Assembly: GCA_022497145.1 (NCBI GenBank)
Contig: MU386046.1
Span: forward strand, 1 to 33,749
DNA length: 33,749 nucleotides
DNA from: Rostrohypoxylon terebratum
Taxonomy: Eukaryota; Ascomycota; Sordariomycetes; Xylariales; Hypoxylaceae
Direction of reading: 5' to 3'
A program made the position numbers and the translations under genes. The notes beneath the pieces were generated by a model. That model was given only the letters and a program-made list of their open reading frames with translations, was not told where the DNA came from and did not search any database. Below, one piece after another: positions 12,901 through 21,845 of the stretch (positions within the stretch are counted from its first letter, which is position 1; every line of letters begins with the position of its first letter).

Positions 12901-13463
12901 ACGCGCACGTGTCCGCCTCGCACGTCGACAGCGCGATCGCGCTCGCCGACATCCTATACTACAACGTGCGGCAATCGCGCGGCGGCCTCGACCCGCACGC
13001 CCTCACGTTCGCCAACAAGCTGTCTGTGCTGCTGACCCGCGCGGGCCGCACCCGCGACGCGGCGCGCGTGCACGCCGAGGTGCTGCGCGATCTGGAAGAG
13101 CACTGGGCCACCGCCCGCGCGGACGCGAGCGAGAAAGAGCGGTTGAGGCTCGCCGCTGACTTACATCTAGACGGGTTGCGTCGATGCGGGTGGGCGGCGA
13201 GGCCGGAGGGCGCGCGGATGGCGGCTGCGTTCTATGATAAGCTGGGCAAGAGATATGGTGCGTTGACGGTGCCCGCGGTCGATAAATGGGGCGCTGTTGA
13301 TCCGAAGAAGGACCGTGAGGTCACGTATTCCGGACCGACGGCGTGGAGCTTGGTCGTGGAGAAGGAGACCGCGAGGAGGGACTTGATTATCCCGGCGAAG
13401 GAGCGCTGGGGCTGGCATTCGAGGACCCCGGCGACGGGGATGGAGGAAGTTCCAGCTGTTTAG
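6920..13463 (+). CDS. Large STAND/NACHT-like NTPase with TPR-like repeats (NLR-type architecture), about 2,100 aa
   Basis: Signal-transduction-type P-loop NTPase predicted to be cytosolic; function unknown. Model: exons 6920-6947, 7000-7523, 7572-8181, 8227-12716, 12813-13463, in frame for 2,101 codons. Order: Ser/Thr-rich N-terminus (about 1-85), a helical region (about 95-290) that resembles the fungal DUF7708-type domain found before NACHT domains, Walker A GSAGCGKS (352-359), Walker B DGLDE (465-469), then about 1,500 residues of helical TPR-like repeats, for example around LKQAKWSEAEVILRQ and RQRKFDKAEQIY. Thr/Glu-rich linkers interrupt the repeats at about 1116-1167 and 1469-1510. The first short exon is inferred from GTAAGT donor, CTGAT branch point and CTAG acceptor; a start at 7077 is the conservative alternative. 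The last intron has a perfect TACTAAC branch point but no in-frame stop, so reading through it would add 32 residues. The last exon is markedly more GC-rich than the rest. The class includes fungal incompatibility and immune-like receptors, but no such role is shown here. Confidence 0.85.
12731..12770. repeat. TCCCT pentanucleotide microsatellite inside the last intron of the STAND gene
   Basis: Seven consecutive TCCCT units followed by TCCCC, 40 bp in all, on the coding strand between the 5' splice site (12717) and the TACTAAC branch point (about 12791). The tract is a pure pyrimidine strand, so the other strand is a G-rich purine run. Confidence 0.97.
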
Positions 13464-14040
13464 GTGGGGTGATGGCGAACTGGCTTTCGTGCGTCTAGAG
13501 GCGGTAATGTAGGATAGGTATATAAAAGTTTTACGCTGGTCTTAGGTAATGGATTAGAGGAGGGAGGTTACGGAGATATGCCAATACGAGGCAGGTAATG
13601 ACGCGGAGGATGTATCACTCTTTGCCAACACGGTTTTCCATTTTGTCGTTCTAGGTACTGCATACCTAGGAGGTACCTATCTTGGACATACTCCTATTCC
13701 CTTTCTGTATTTCTTCTTCTATTTTGTCGTTAGTACGGATCGGTTTCTATTTGTACCTACTATTAACGGATACTCCAAAATTTCATAGTCACAACTTCGA
13801 ATTCAGTTCATAGTACTGGTAGTTGTCTCAATTGCTGCCACATAACCCTGACTCCGTTAAATGCGCCGTCCTTTGCCACCGCTCTGCTCCCATATCTTAT
13901 AGTGCACATACTTGAGAATATTAAATACATATTCCGACCTATCCAGCAGGCTTTTCGTTGTGTTCCGCAAGACTCGTCGAATAGCGGTTATATCCCTGCC
14001 ATAAAACACCCATATCTCAGAGCACGACGTCGCTCTCACA
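13464..14040. other. Convergent 3' intergenic region
   Basis: 577 bp between the stops of the STAND gene (+) and the globin (-). It should hold both 3' ends. TAGGTAC/ACCTAGG-type short repeats lie at about 13651-13680. No gene seen. Confidence 0.6.
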
Positions 14041-14986
14041 CTAACTTGTTTCTATGTGGGGTCGGATGGGTAAAGATGATGTGCAGCCGTTTTCCTTCTC
14101 TCCTTTATCGGCACAGCCGGTACAAGCCTCGGTTTTCTCCGCGGCGGATATCCCGGAGAAGGGGCAAGTCGGCGACGAAGGAAGGCCTTCCTCGATATCC
14201 TCTAGCATCTTCTTTCCGTGCAAAAAGCCCTCGGGCTCCAGCTTCTGCTTCTCCATCTCATCAGCGAACTCGTCGCCGTCGCGAACGTACCACTTCGCGA
14301 ACAAGTCGTTTTGAACCCAGATGACTTTGCCGATAGCCTTGACTAGAGCGATCTTCTTATCCATCCGCAATCGTGGGTGCGATAGAAGAGCTTCTGTGAG
14401 AGTGTCCTGGATAAAAGCTAAGCATGCGCCAATGTGCACGTACTCCACATGGAGGGGATGCTCGCGTCCACGCCCAGTATGCATCATACTATTACGCATT
14501 TTTGGTCAATAAAGGCTAGTTCCTTTTTGGGGGGGTACATTAATATGCTTACCCGACTTTGTCCAGGTATTCCCAAAATTCCAATGTACTAGGGTCAGAG
14601 CATAGCTTGGCCAGATAGGCCCTCAGAAACATCTTACGATGCAGGATCTGGGGGCTATTCTCGTTGAGATTCTCGTCCACGGGTCCCTCATAGCTGGTGC
14701 TCCTAGTTTCTAGCGCACGCGCTGTGATGTCATACTGCAATAGTTTCTGATAGACGATGTTGACGATGGCTGGGATAAGTTGTTTGATGTATTTTGATCC
14801 TGTTATTAGAGCTTCGATATCATCTTTTTTTTATGTTAGCTTCAAAATCTCAATTTGATTGGTATAATCATGTCTCATACTTGAACTAAAGTCAATAAAA
14901 GAGTGAAGATATTGGATTCGAGCCTCGAGGTTCGTGTATAGATCTTTTCGATCAATATGTTGCCTAGGTCGCGCTAAGGGTCCCAT
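14041..14986 (-). CDS. Protoglobin-type globin (globin-sensor domain protein), 274 aa
   Basis: Predicted heme protein of the protoglobin/globin-coupled-sensor fold, probably cytosolic, which may bind or sense a diatomic gas. Exons on the minus strand: 14986-14881, 14823-14553, 14488-14041; introns of 57 and 64 bp, phases 1 and 2, 275 codons with stop. The N-terminus has the family pattern RIQYLHSFIDFSSNDIEAL, followed by a YQKLLQYDIT helix. Across intron 2 the frame reads VGMMHTGRG; the VGxxH pattern suggests His129 as proximal heme ligand, by analogy with globin-coupled sensors (inference). A HVEYVHIGACLAF helix and a WVQNDLF segment follow. After the globin fold (about residue 200) there is a tail with CPF at 224-226 and ACTGC (Cys238, Cys241) plus Cys251. 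No kinase, cyclase or methyl-accepting domain is fused. It ends tail-to-tail with the STAND gene; a protein kinase gene lies upstream on the same strand. Confidence 0.85.
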
Positions 14987-15805
14987 CGTGGATAGTGGCA
15001 GGCGAAGTTATGGGGCTATGGCAGTAAAGCTTTCCGAATTCTAATGGGTAGATGAATTATTCTCAAACTGGAGCTGAGTCTCAAAGAGGTGGTGTTTTAC
15101 AATCGACAATCCAATTCAACATCCCAAAAGATGTCAGATACCTCTGTAGGTAAGTAGGTAGTCTACAATTGGAATTTATATATTAAATGTACAATGATGT
15201 TAGAAGGCCAAGCTGTGCTACTGGAATGAAGCGATGATGGCGTGACATCGTGTGGGACCATCGAACCATCCCGTCGGGCATTTTTTTTCGTTCTGGGCTG
15301 TTGAGGATGTCAGGGATGAGGAATTGAGGGATTACTGTTAGGAAATCGCCCATTCGCGAGCCTCCATTTTGTCATCTTTCGAATCTGGGCTATATCAGGC
15401 CAACATGATGTCATTTCCGATCTATCATCAGACAATTGCCATGTTTGATGAGTGTAGAAATGACCAAGTGAAATCGGGGTTGACCAATTATTCTTAGTAA
15501 TACTATTCGAAACAAGTAAGAAAGGTATTACCGGACCAATCGAACCAAATCTAAAAATTTCATACAAACCTTGGAAACCACGTGGACATTTCTTTGAATT
15601 GAATGGATTAGTTGGGTCAGGTACCTATTATCGATAAGCACAAAATGCACGATACCTAGTAAAAGACAAGCGACAGCAAGGCATACGATAATTATCCATA
15701 TACTTAAAAGTTCCCAATACTTTAGTATTTTGAATTATGATGATACAATAATTTTCAAATGTCTATTACTATGTACTCACATTGAAAATACCTTAGACAA
15801 GCCTT
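14987..15805. other. Intergenic region between kinase and globin genes
   Basis: 819 bp between the kinase stop and the globin start, both on the minus strand. It holds the globin promoter and the kinase 3' end. An 85-codon open frame at 15310-15567 (-) shows no family motif and is left out. Short TAGG repeats occur at about 15148-15160. Confidence 0.5.
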
Positions 15806-17345
15806 CTAGTCCTCCAAATTAGGATCAGGATCGTTAGGTAAGAGTACGATATCTCTCCAGGCTTTCTCGACTGCCTCGTCTGACTCAGTTTCCGCACCGT
15901 CGTAGAAGTTTTGATCCCGCTCGAGAACTGCTTTTGAGATCACACGGTCTAGTTCTCGAAGAACCGGTTGCACAGATACATCTTTTGCTAACATTCGGAT
16001 AATAAGCCTTCTGATATCCTCGTCGAGCCATTCTGAATTATTTGTATAGCCAGGAGTTCCTGGCACAAGCTGAACGGCCTTTGTCTCAATTTGCGTGTCG
16101 TCATCCAGTTGGAACCAATAAGTCTCACCAATATACTTTGCGAGAGGAAATAATTCCATCTGTATTAACGAGATCATGATCTATAACGTATGTTTATCAA
16201 CTGAGTGCCAGATACGTCCTCGAGTAGAATACGTACCTCTGCGACGTCCGCGTAGTCCCTGGCAGAGGGCTTAGGCCAATTTGGGTTGATTCTTTGGGCT
16301 AAGCCAAAATCAATTAATTTCAACGCCGGTGTGATTGTATGTTGGGGGTCCATGATAACGTCTCCAAGCATAACTTATTGCATGTTAGTATCTCACCACC
16401 AAGTTAGAAAAGGGGGTAGATACTAAAAGGTAGGTAGGTACGTACCATTTGCGGTGTGTAGGTCGTGATGCGATATCGATTGTGCCGGAAAGCCATGGGG
16501 TATTTCTTCCGCGACCAATGGATTTCCCGTTAAATTCAAGGGATACTAGGTATTCAACATTTCATCAGTACATAATATTGATATGGCGGAAGTTGGAACA
16601 ACTACGTCTCGGTGAAGAAATCTAGAAACGAGAGAGTTCTCCTCGCACTGCTCCCTTTGAGGAGATTAAATGAGTTGATAGGTAATGAAAGATGAAAGAT
16701 GAAAGATGAAAATATAAGGTAATAGTGTTACTTACCGTAAGACCTATTAAGGCCTTGACCACTAAATATTGGTTAGTCAGATAGATACAACAGAACGAAT
16801 GCTATCTTTCGGAAGGTAGACTTACAACATAAGAAAAATCTCCAAAGTAGACGGTTCGGTAGCTTCTTCGGTGTCCTATCTTGATCGGTCGCTTTCATTA
16901 TGAAATTGAATAGAGTTCCATTTTGTAAGTATTCAACTATTAACCATCCCCCTTCGATTTTGGGCATACCATTTGTAGGCTCTCGGAGCAAAGGATTATC
17001 CACGATGGTGTGGGGTTGCACTATGTGCATGGCACCCCTTAAGGCCTAAAATGCATTGAAAATCCAGTTAGTATGCAGTTTGATGAAACTCGCTGGTATT
17101 AATGATCTTGAAGTTTAAGTACGTACGTCAACAAATTCTTTCTCTTTCGTTAAAATGGATTGCTCATAAGGGACATTAAGAGATCTTTTGACGATGAAAC
17201 TAGTATAAGGGGGAGTGTTGTATTGTATGCGTATGGCTGAGCCAAAAGCACCCGTGCCGATTATACCGATAAACTTGAATCTTTTCTCCGGGTCGCTATC
17301 AAAATACTGCTTAAGATTTGCAGCATCCTCATGAAAACTGACCAT
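15806..17345 (-). CDS. Atypical fungal protein kinase (HHDL catalytic loop), 358 aa
   Basis: Protein kinase-like domain protein; substrate unknown. Six exons on the minus strand: 17345-17127, 17045-16826, 16761-16736, 16545-16446, 16373-16237, 16180-15806, giving 359 codons with stop and consistent phases. Visible elements: glycine loop GTGAFG (about 30-35), the FIVKRS strand with Lys53, an acidic helix around Glu68/Glu70, hinge-like WLIVEYLQNGTL, catalytic loop HHDLHTAN (181-188) with Asp183 and Asn188, and LIDFGLA (DFG 210-212). The Arg before the catalytic Asp is His (a non-RD kinase) and the usual Lys after it is also His. The segment after DFG is short and I see no APE motif, so the activation segment is reduced. 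This pattern is common in lineage-expanded ascomycete kinases. Intron 3 (190 bp) contains ATGAAAG repeats; intron 4 begins in an ACCT repeat. Key catalytic residues are present, so activity is possible. Confidence 0.85.
16428..16446. repeat. AGGT tandem repeat abutting a splice donor in the kinase gene
   Basis: An AGGTAGGTAGGTACGTAC run on the plus strand. Read on the minus strand it is GTACGTACCTACCTACCT and its first bases form the 5' splice site of kinase intron 4, directly after the codons for the HHDLHTAN motif. Confidence 0.85.
16685..16711. repeat. ATGAAAG heptamer repeat in kinase intron 3
   Basis: Three ATGAAAG units plus a partial fourth, placed just inside the 5' end of the longest intron (190 bp) of the kinase gene. 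It probably accounts for part of the intron's length. Confidence 0.9.
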
Positions 17346-18384
17346 TTCGATTATTGTTGATTAGGTACCTAGGTATTCGGGACGATTTTCGGCGTGGATA
17401 ATTATTAACATTATCGTCATTATAATGTGAATGTCCATATTTAGTTAGATGTCCCAAGGAATATATAAAAAAATGACTCTAATGGTTTGTTTATTTAGGA
17501 AACGGGTTTTCTTTACACAATGGCTTTGGCTGAAGAGTTTGTTAAAAAACTGTGTTTCATTAATGAAATTTTCTTTTGCGTAAGTGCCTAGTAAAATCTA
17601 ACCTGCTCAGACTTGACAACATATACGAGAAAAAAAAAGAATTGTTATCACAAAGGCATTTTCATAAACCATAAACAGGGCCTTTGAACTGTACCTAATA
17701 AATCACTCTATAGGTATTTTATTCTCGTGAAGTATTACCTAGGTAATCTTGACTGGTTAATTTAAGTGTTTTTCCCTAATGCTATCTGATAAACTCTGCA
17801 TCAACTTCAACAACCCTTGCTCCCCCGTTTCTCATAAGTTTCCGTGTTTAAGAATCTACCCGATTCTTTTATTCACCGAAATTAGTGAGAATTCTTAGAT
17901 TTATCTAATAGCCGCATTCCTAGGTCTACGTTGCGTTGAACCCTGTGAAGATGGGAACCCTTCATATATGTACCACGCGTAGTACCTACTACCTAGTACT
18001 AAGTATGTAGTTTTATGCGAATTGACGTTTCCCGCTGCGCTAGACCACTTTAGCTACAGGGCCCTTGCGCGATGTCACCATAGAGCTACGAAGGTCGGAT
18101 TTCAGGTACGGGAACGCCTTAGTTATATGCATACTCCGCATTTTGCGAAGTGTGTGTGGACCGCTTCCCCAGACTCTTCCGTTCACAGTTAAGATGCGTA
18201 AAATTTTGCGTACACTACGCACCCCGGCCCCTGGCTAAGCACCCTTGACCAAGTTTTCTTTTCCGGACGCGTTTTCCTGGAAAGCATCATGTATTATACT
18301 TATTTCACCCCTCAATACTTATTCTCTAGGTAATTTGGGTTGGATGGGATTGTGAGAAGCTTCACATCATCCTAAATTTCCATC
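17346..18384. other. Divergent promoter region of kinase and permease
   Basis: 1,039 bp between two start codons facing away from each other. It must contain both promoters. A TAGGTACCTAGGTA palindromic repeat lies at 17362-17375, next to the kinase start. A 60-codon frame at 18040-18222 (-) is unsupported. No clear activator site was identified. Confidence 0.5.
17362..17375. repeat. TAGGTACCTAGGTA palindromic short repeat
   Basis: Contains the perfect palindrome TAGGTACCTA and overlaps another, ACCTAGGT. It sits about 17-30 bp upstream of the kinase start codon and is one of many such copies in the window. Confidence 0.8.
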
Positions 18385-20100
18385 ATGGTTTCGCGGTTAG
18401 TCATCCACGATGACTCGGCTTTCCCGGCCCCGAATGAGGTCTACAATTGGAAGATATACACTTTGGCTATATGTGCCTCAATGGGCTCGGCAATGTTTGG
18501 CTATGACTCCGGCTTCATAGGCGGTGCGATAACATTGCCTTCCTTTGTCTCCAAGTTCGGATTGGGGACCTCGTCTTCAGAACAGTCGGCCGCGTTGTCT
18601 GCTAACATCCTTAGCACCTTCCAGGCCGGGTGCTTCTTTGGCGCCATTTTCATGTCTTTTCTAGCCGAGAAGTTTGGTCGCAAGTATCCCCTGATCGCCT
18701 GCGGGTTGATCTTCAATGTTGGGAGCATTGTTCAAGTCGCTTCTGCTGGCTCTCTTGGTATGATATATGCGGGTCGAGCGCTAACAGGTAAATTATTATC
18801 TTGACAAACTCAACCTGCCTAAAGCAAACCTAACTTCTTTTTAAGGTCTGGGCGTGGGAGCTGCAACTCTTGTTGTTCCGCAATATATATCTGAGTGTTC
18901 ACCTCCGGCTATCCGAGGTCGTCTAGTGGGCATCTTCGAGACCGTCCTTCAGTTTTCACAGATCATAGGGTTCTGGATAAACTATGGTGTCAATGAAAAT
19001 ATATCCGGCACATCTGATGCTCAATGGAGAATCCCCTTCGCGCTCCAGTTTGCTCCGGGGACCTTGCTCGTCATCCTCATGCTTTTCCACCCCGAGTCTC
19101 CGCGCTGGCTCATCAAGACCGGAGATACGGATAAAGCGATAAAAGTCCTCAGCGAGGTCCGCTCTCTGCCACACGATGACGGATATATTACCTGGGAAGT
19201 GGGTTCTATTCAACAGCAGCTTCAGGAGGAGTCCGAATTAGGTGCCGCGCGGCCACTCGGCGCAAAGTTGAAAGAAACGATGCAGCGGGGTAACCGCATA
19301 CGAGTAATCCTGGGAATGAGCATCATGATGCTGCAAAATCTAAGTGGTATCAACGCGCTCAATTATTACTCCCCCAGAATTTTTAAGTCGATCGGATTTA
19401 CGGGAACTAGTGTTAGTCTTTTGGCCACAGGAGTCTTCGGCATCGTTAAGGCCGTGACGACTTTGATATTCATGTGTTTCGGGATTGACACCTTGGGACG
19501 TCGAAAACCCCTCTTAATCGGCTCCGTTGGCGCAATTATTGCCATGTTCTACCTCGGCGCATATTCGAAAGTGTCTGGTTCTTTCAACCATACCGTGGCT
19601 CAGGACGGCGGCGCTTACGTCGCGATCATCATGATCTACATCTTCGCCGTGTTTTATGCTATATCTTGGAACGGTATTCCTTGGGTGTTTTGGTGAGTTC
19701 GACGTATCCGTCATGTCGTCTATGCTTGTTGTTAACCTGTATAAGCGCGGAGATTTTCCCAACGGGCATTCGGTCTTTGTGTCTGCTCTTTACCACGTGT
19801 ACGCAATGGCTGGGTCAATTTATCATTGTCTACTCCACGCCGTACATGATGACAAACATAACCTATGGAACTTTTTTCTTCTTTGGAAGTTTCTTAATAT
19901 TCGGCGCCTTGGTAGTGTTCCTCTTCATGCCGGAGACGAAAGGACTTTCTTTAGAGGAAATGAACGTCTTGTTCAATATCAAGGGCTTTGCTATCACTCA
20001 ACGAAAGAAAGCTGATGAGATAATTGCTTCACAGCGGGCTGCGGAGAATGTTGTCCACTTGAAGGATGGCACGGAGTATTCCAATGTTGAGGGTGCCTAG
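18385..20100 (+). CDS. MFS sugar transporter, quinate permease-like (QutD type), 534 aa
   Basis: Plasma-membrane proton symporter of the major facilitator superfamily, probably importing quinate or a related sugar-like acid. Three exons: 18385-18787, 18846-19692, 19746-20100, phases 1 and 2, 535 codons with stop. Twelve membrane segments are expected. Signatures: EVYNWKIYTLAICAS and FGYDSGFIGG at the N-terminus, which resemble fungal quinate permeases; FGRK (97-100) after helix 2; PESPRWL (217-223); QNLSGINALNYYSP near 298-311; DTLGRRKPL (about 349-357); PETKG (479-483). Intron 2 splits the IPWVFC/AEIFP junction, a motif conserved in the family. The quinate assignment rests on the N-terminal motif and on the dehydrogenase 355 bp downstream on the same strand. 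Another sugar or inositol as substrate cannot be excluded. Confidence 0.92.
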
Positions 20101-20455
20101 GTCAGCTTGGCCAGGCGTATTATGAAATATTCATATCACTAGGAATTACTCTGTAGGTAACGAATACGAAATAAGCATACCTAGGTATTATTTGAATGTC
20201 CTACTTAGCTGAGTCTCTTGGGTTGCTATTGCGAATGAGGGATGCATTGTTCCCTACAGTTATTCCTTACGGGTCTAGGTCGGCCTATTTTGGGGTCTTC
20301 GGCATCTTTTTCTCGGAGTTAGCCGAATCCTCACTAATGCGACAACCCCTGTATTCTCCAGCGACGATGCTGAGGGCTAACTGGAGGACTGTATGTATGG
20401 ACAATAATCTACCAAAACATAACTCAATATCTCTTCCCACCAAATCTTATTCAAC
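20101..20455. other. Promoter region of the quinate/shikimate dehydrogenase
   Basis: 355 bp between the permease stop and the next start codon on the same strand. A CATACCTAGGTATT repeat lies at about 20177-20190. No clear consensus for the fungal quinate activator was seen. The 89-codon open frame within it has no support. Confidence 0.5.
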
Positions 20456-21436
20456 ATGTTCGTGACTAGTGACTCAGCGGACATTCTCAAATCGTCATAC
20501 CAATATGGAACATCCGCCCTCGATCAGTCAAGCCGATCGCGGCCATTACGAACCTTTCTTTTCGGCTATCCACTCCACAATTCGCTAGCCCCTCTATTGC
20601 ACGAGAAAATTTTTGAGGGGCTCACAATACCATGGACATATTCTGCCATGGAAACGCAAGATGGGTCGAAGTTCATTCCTTCACTGAAAGCCCCAGATGT
20701 CATCGGCTGTGCGGTCACAATGCCTTACAAAGTGTCTATGATGTCGGCTGTAGATGAGGTGACTGCGGAGGGTAAAATCATTGGGGCTATCAACACTGTA
20801 TTTATCCGCAGAGCACATGATGGGAGTCCTAGGTATATCGGAACCAACACAGACTGCATTGGTGTGAGAGAATCCTTTCTACAGAACTTTCCAGGTGTGC
20901 TCGACCGCTCGGCAGGAAAACCGGGGCTTGTGATAGGGGGTGGAGGGGCTTGCAGATCCGCCATATATGCACTGTGGAAATGGCTTGGAGCAAGCAAGAT
21001 ATATCTAGTGAATAGGCTCGAAAGCGAGGTCAAAGATGTGATTGACTCTCTGAAGGCTGCCGGGTTTGTTGGCGAGCTCATACATGTATCATCGGTGGAG
21101 ATGGCAGAGACTCTGGAAACGCCAGTCCTAGTTGTTGGCACTGTCCCCGATTTTCCACCAAAAGAGGAAGGGGAGATCATTGCAAGGAATATCATCAACA
21201 CTTTCTTGTCAAGGGGTGATAAAGGCTATGTTCTAGAGATGTGTTATCACCCTAACCCTAGGACTGAGTTCTTCGAAATTGCTACAGAGGCGGGATGGAA
21301 GGTTCTGTACGGGACCGAACCAATGATCTACCAGGGCGTTGCACAGCAGATGCTATGGACTGAGTTACCCCTAGAACATTTCAGACTGGAACAAGTCAAG
21401 CAGATTATTTCGCAGAAGCTAGCGAAGGCTATTTAA
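20456..21436 (+). CDS. Quinate/shikimate dehydrogenase (QutB/qa-3 type), 326 aa
   Basis: NAD(P)-dependent oxidoreductase of the shikimate dehydrogenase family, cytosolic, expected to oxidise quinate to 3-dehydroquinate (and/or shikimate to 3-dehydroshikimate), the first step of quinate breakdown. Single exon starting at the first ATG; length close to fungal qa-3/qutB proteins (about 320-330 aa). Motifs: substrate-binding FGYPLHNSLAPLLH (about 36-49), VTMPYK with catalytic Lys92, TNTD with Asp133, the nucleotide-binding loop GGGGACRS (161-168), and a C-terminal YQGVAQQM segment (292-299). The strand after the glycine loop ends VNRLES instead of the NRT-R/K cluster of NADP-preferring enzymes, which would suit NAD use (inference). 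The AroD, dehydratase and dioxygenase partners of a full quinate cluster are not in the window. A biosynthetic role is less likely because in fungi that step normally belongs to the pentafunctional AROM protein. Confidence 0.9.
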   Translation: MFVTSDSADILKSSYQYGTSALDQSSRSRPLRTFLFGYPLHNSLAPLLHEKIFEGLTIPWTYSAMETQDGSKFIPSLKAPDVIGCAVTMPYKVSMMSAVDEVTAEGKIIGAINTVFIRRAHDGSPRYIGTNTDCIGVRESFLQNFPGVLDRSAGKPGLVIGGGGACRSAIYALWKWLGASKIYLVNRLESEVKDVIDSLKAAGFVGELIHVSSVEMAETLETPVLVVGTVPDFPPKEEGEIIARNIINTFLSRGDKGYVLEMCYHPNPRTEFFEIATEAGWKVLYGTEPMIYQGVAQQMLWTELPLEHFRLEQVKQIISQKLAKAI

Positions 21437-21845
21437 AAAACGAGAGAAAACCCCGTCTGTCTCATAATATAGCGAGGTAATTGAACTGTTTTTTGAGTAT
21501 TAATGCCGTATAGGACGATTGTAAACTAAAATTCCATGTCCTAGGTACTAATAGGTAGGTATATTTCGTATTGAAAGAATGTCCCGAAGCAACTAAGTCG
21601 TAACGTGTGCCTCCTGTATAAAGATTAATCTAATGCCATCATCTTAAAAGAGCGTGAATGCAAGTGATGTAGTAGTTTCAATCAAGAACCCTTTGGTCCC
21701 AACAGCCCAAATATGCAATATAATCACAACCACAGATATCGAGGTATGCTGGCAGCCCGAGAGACAATGGAAAATGATGCCCTGACTGGAAATTCGGTAG
21801 ACAATTTTGATATCATCAAGCTGCGTCTCATCGCCAAAATGGGTA
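21437..21845. other. Convergent 3' intergenic region
   Basis: 409 bp between the dehydrogenase stop and the stop of the minus-strand small protein. AT-rich, with a TCCTAGGTACTAATAGGTAGGTA repeat cluster at about 21539-21561. No gene seen. Confidence 0.55.
21539..21561. repeat. TAGGTA-type repeat cluster
   Basis: A CCTAGGTAC unit followed by TAGGTAGGTA in the 3' intergenic space of two convergent genes. It belongs to the same short repeat family found throughout the window. Confidence 0.75.

Noticed and set aside
18300..18345. Partial resemblance to the quinate activator binding site (a CTTATTC-like half site)
   Set aside because: Only half of the dyad matches the known GGRTAARYRYTTATCC-type consensus; not enough to call a site.
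20725..21201. 158-codon minus-strand frame inside the dehydrogenase
   Set aside because: Antisense shadow; the plus-strand frame carries all shikimate dehydrogenase motifs.
21240..21262. CCCTAACCCTAGG string resembling telomere repeat
   Set aside because: Fewer than two units and inside the dehydrogenase coding frame (His-Pro-Asn-Pro-Arg); chance.
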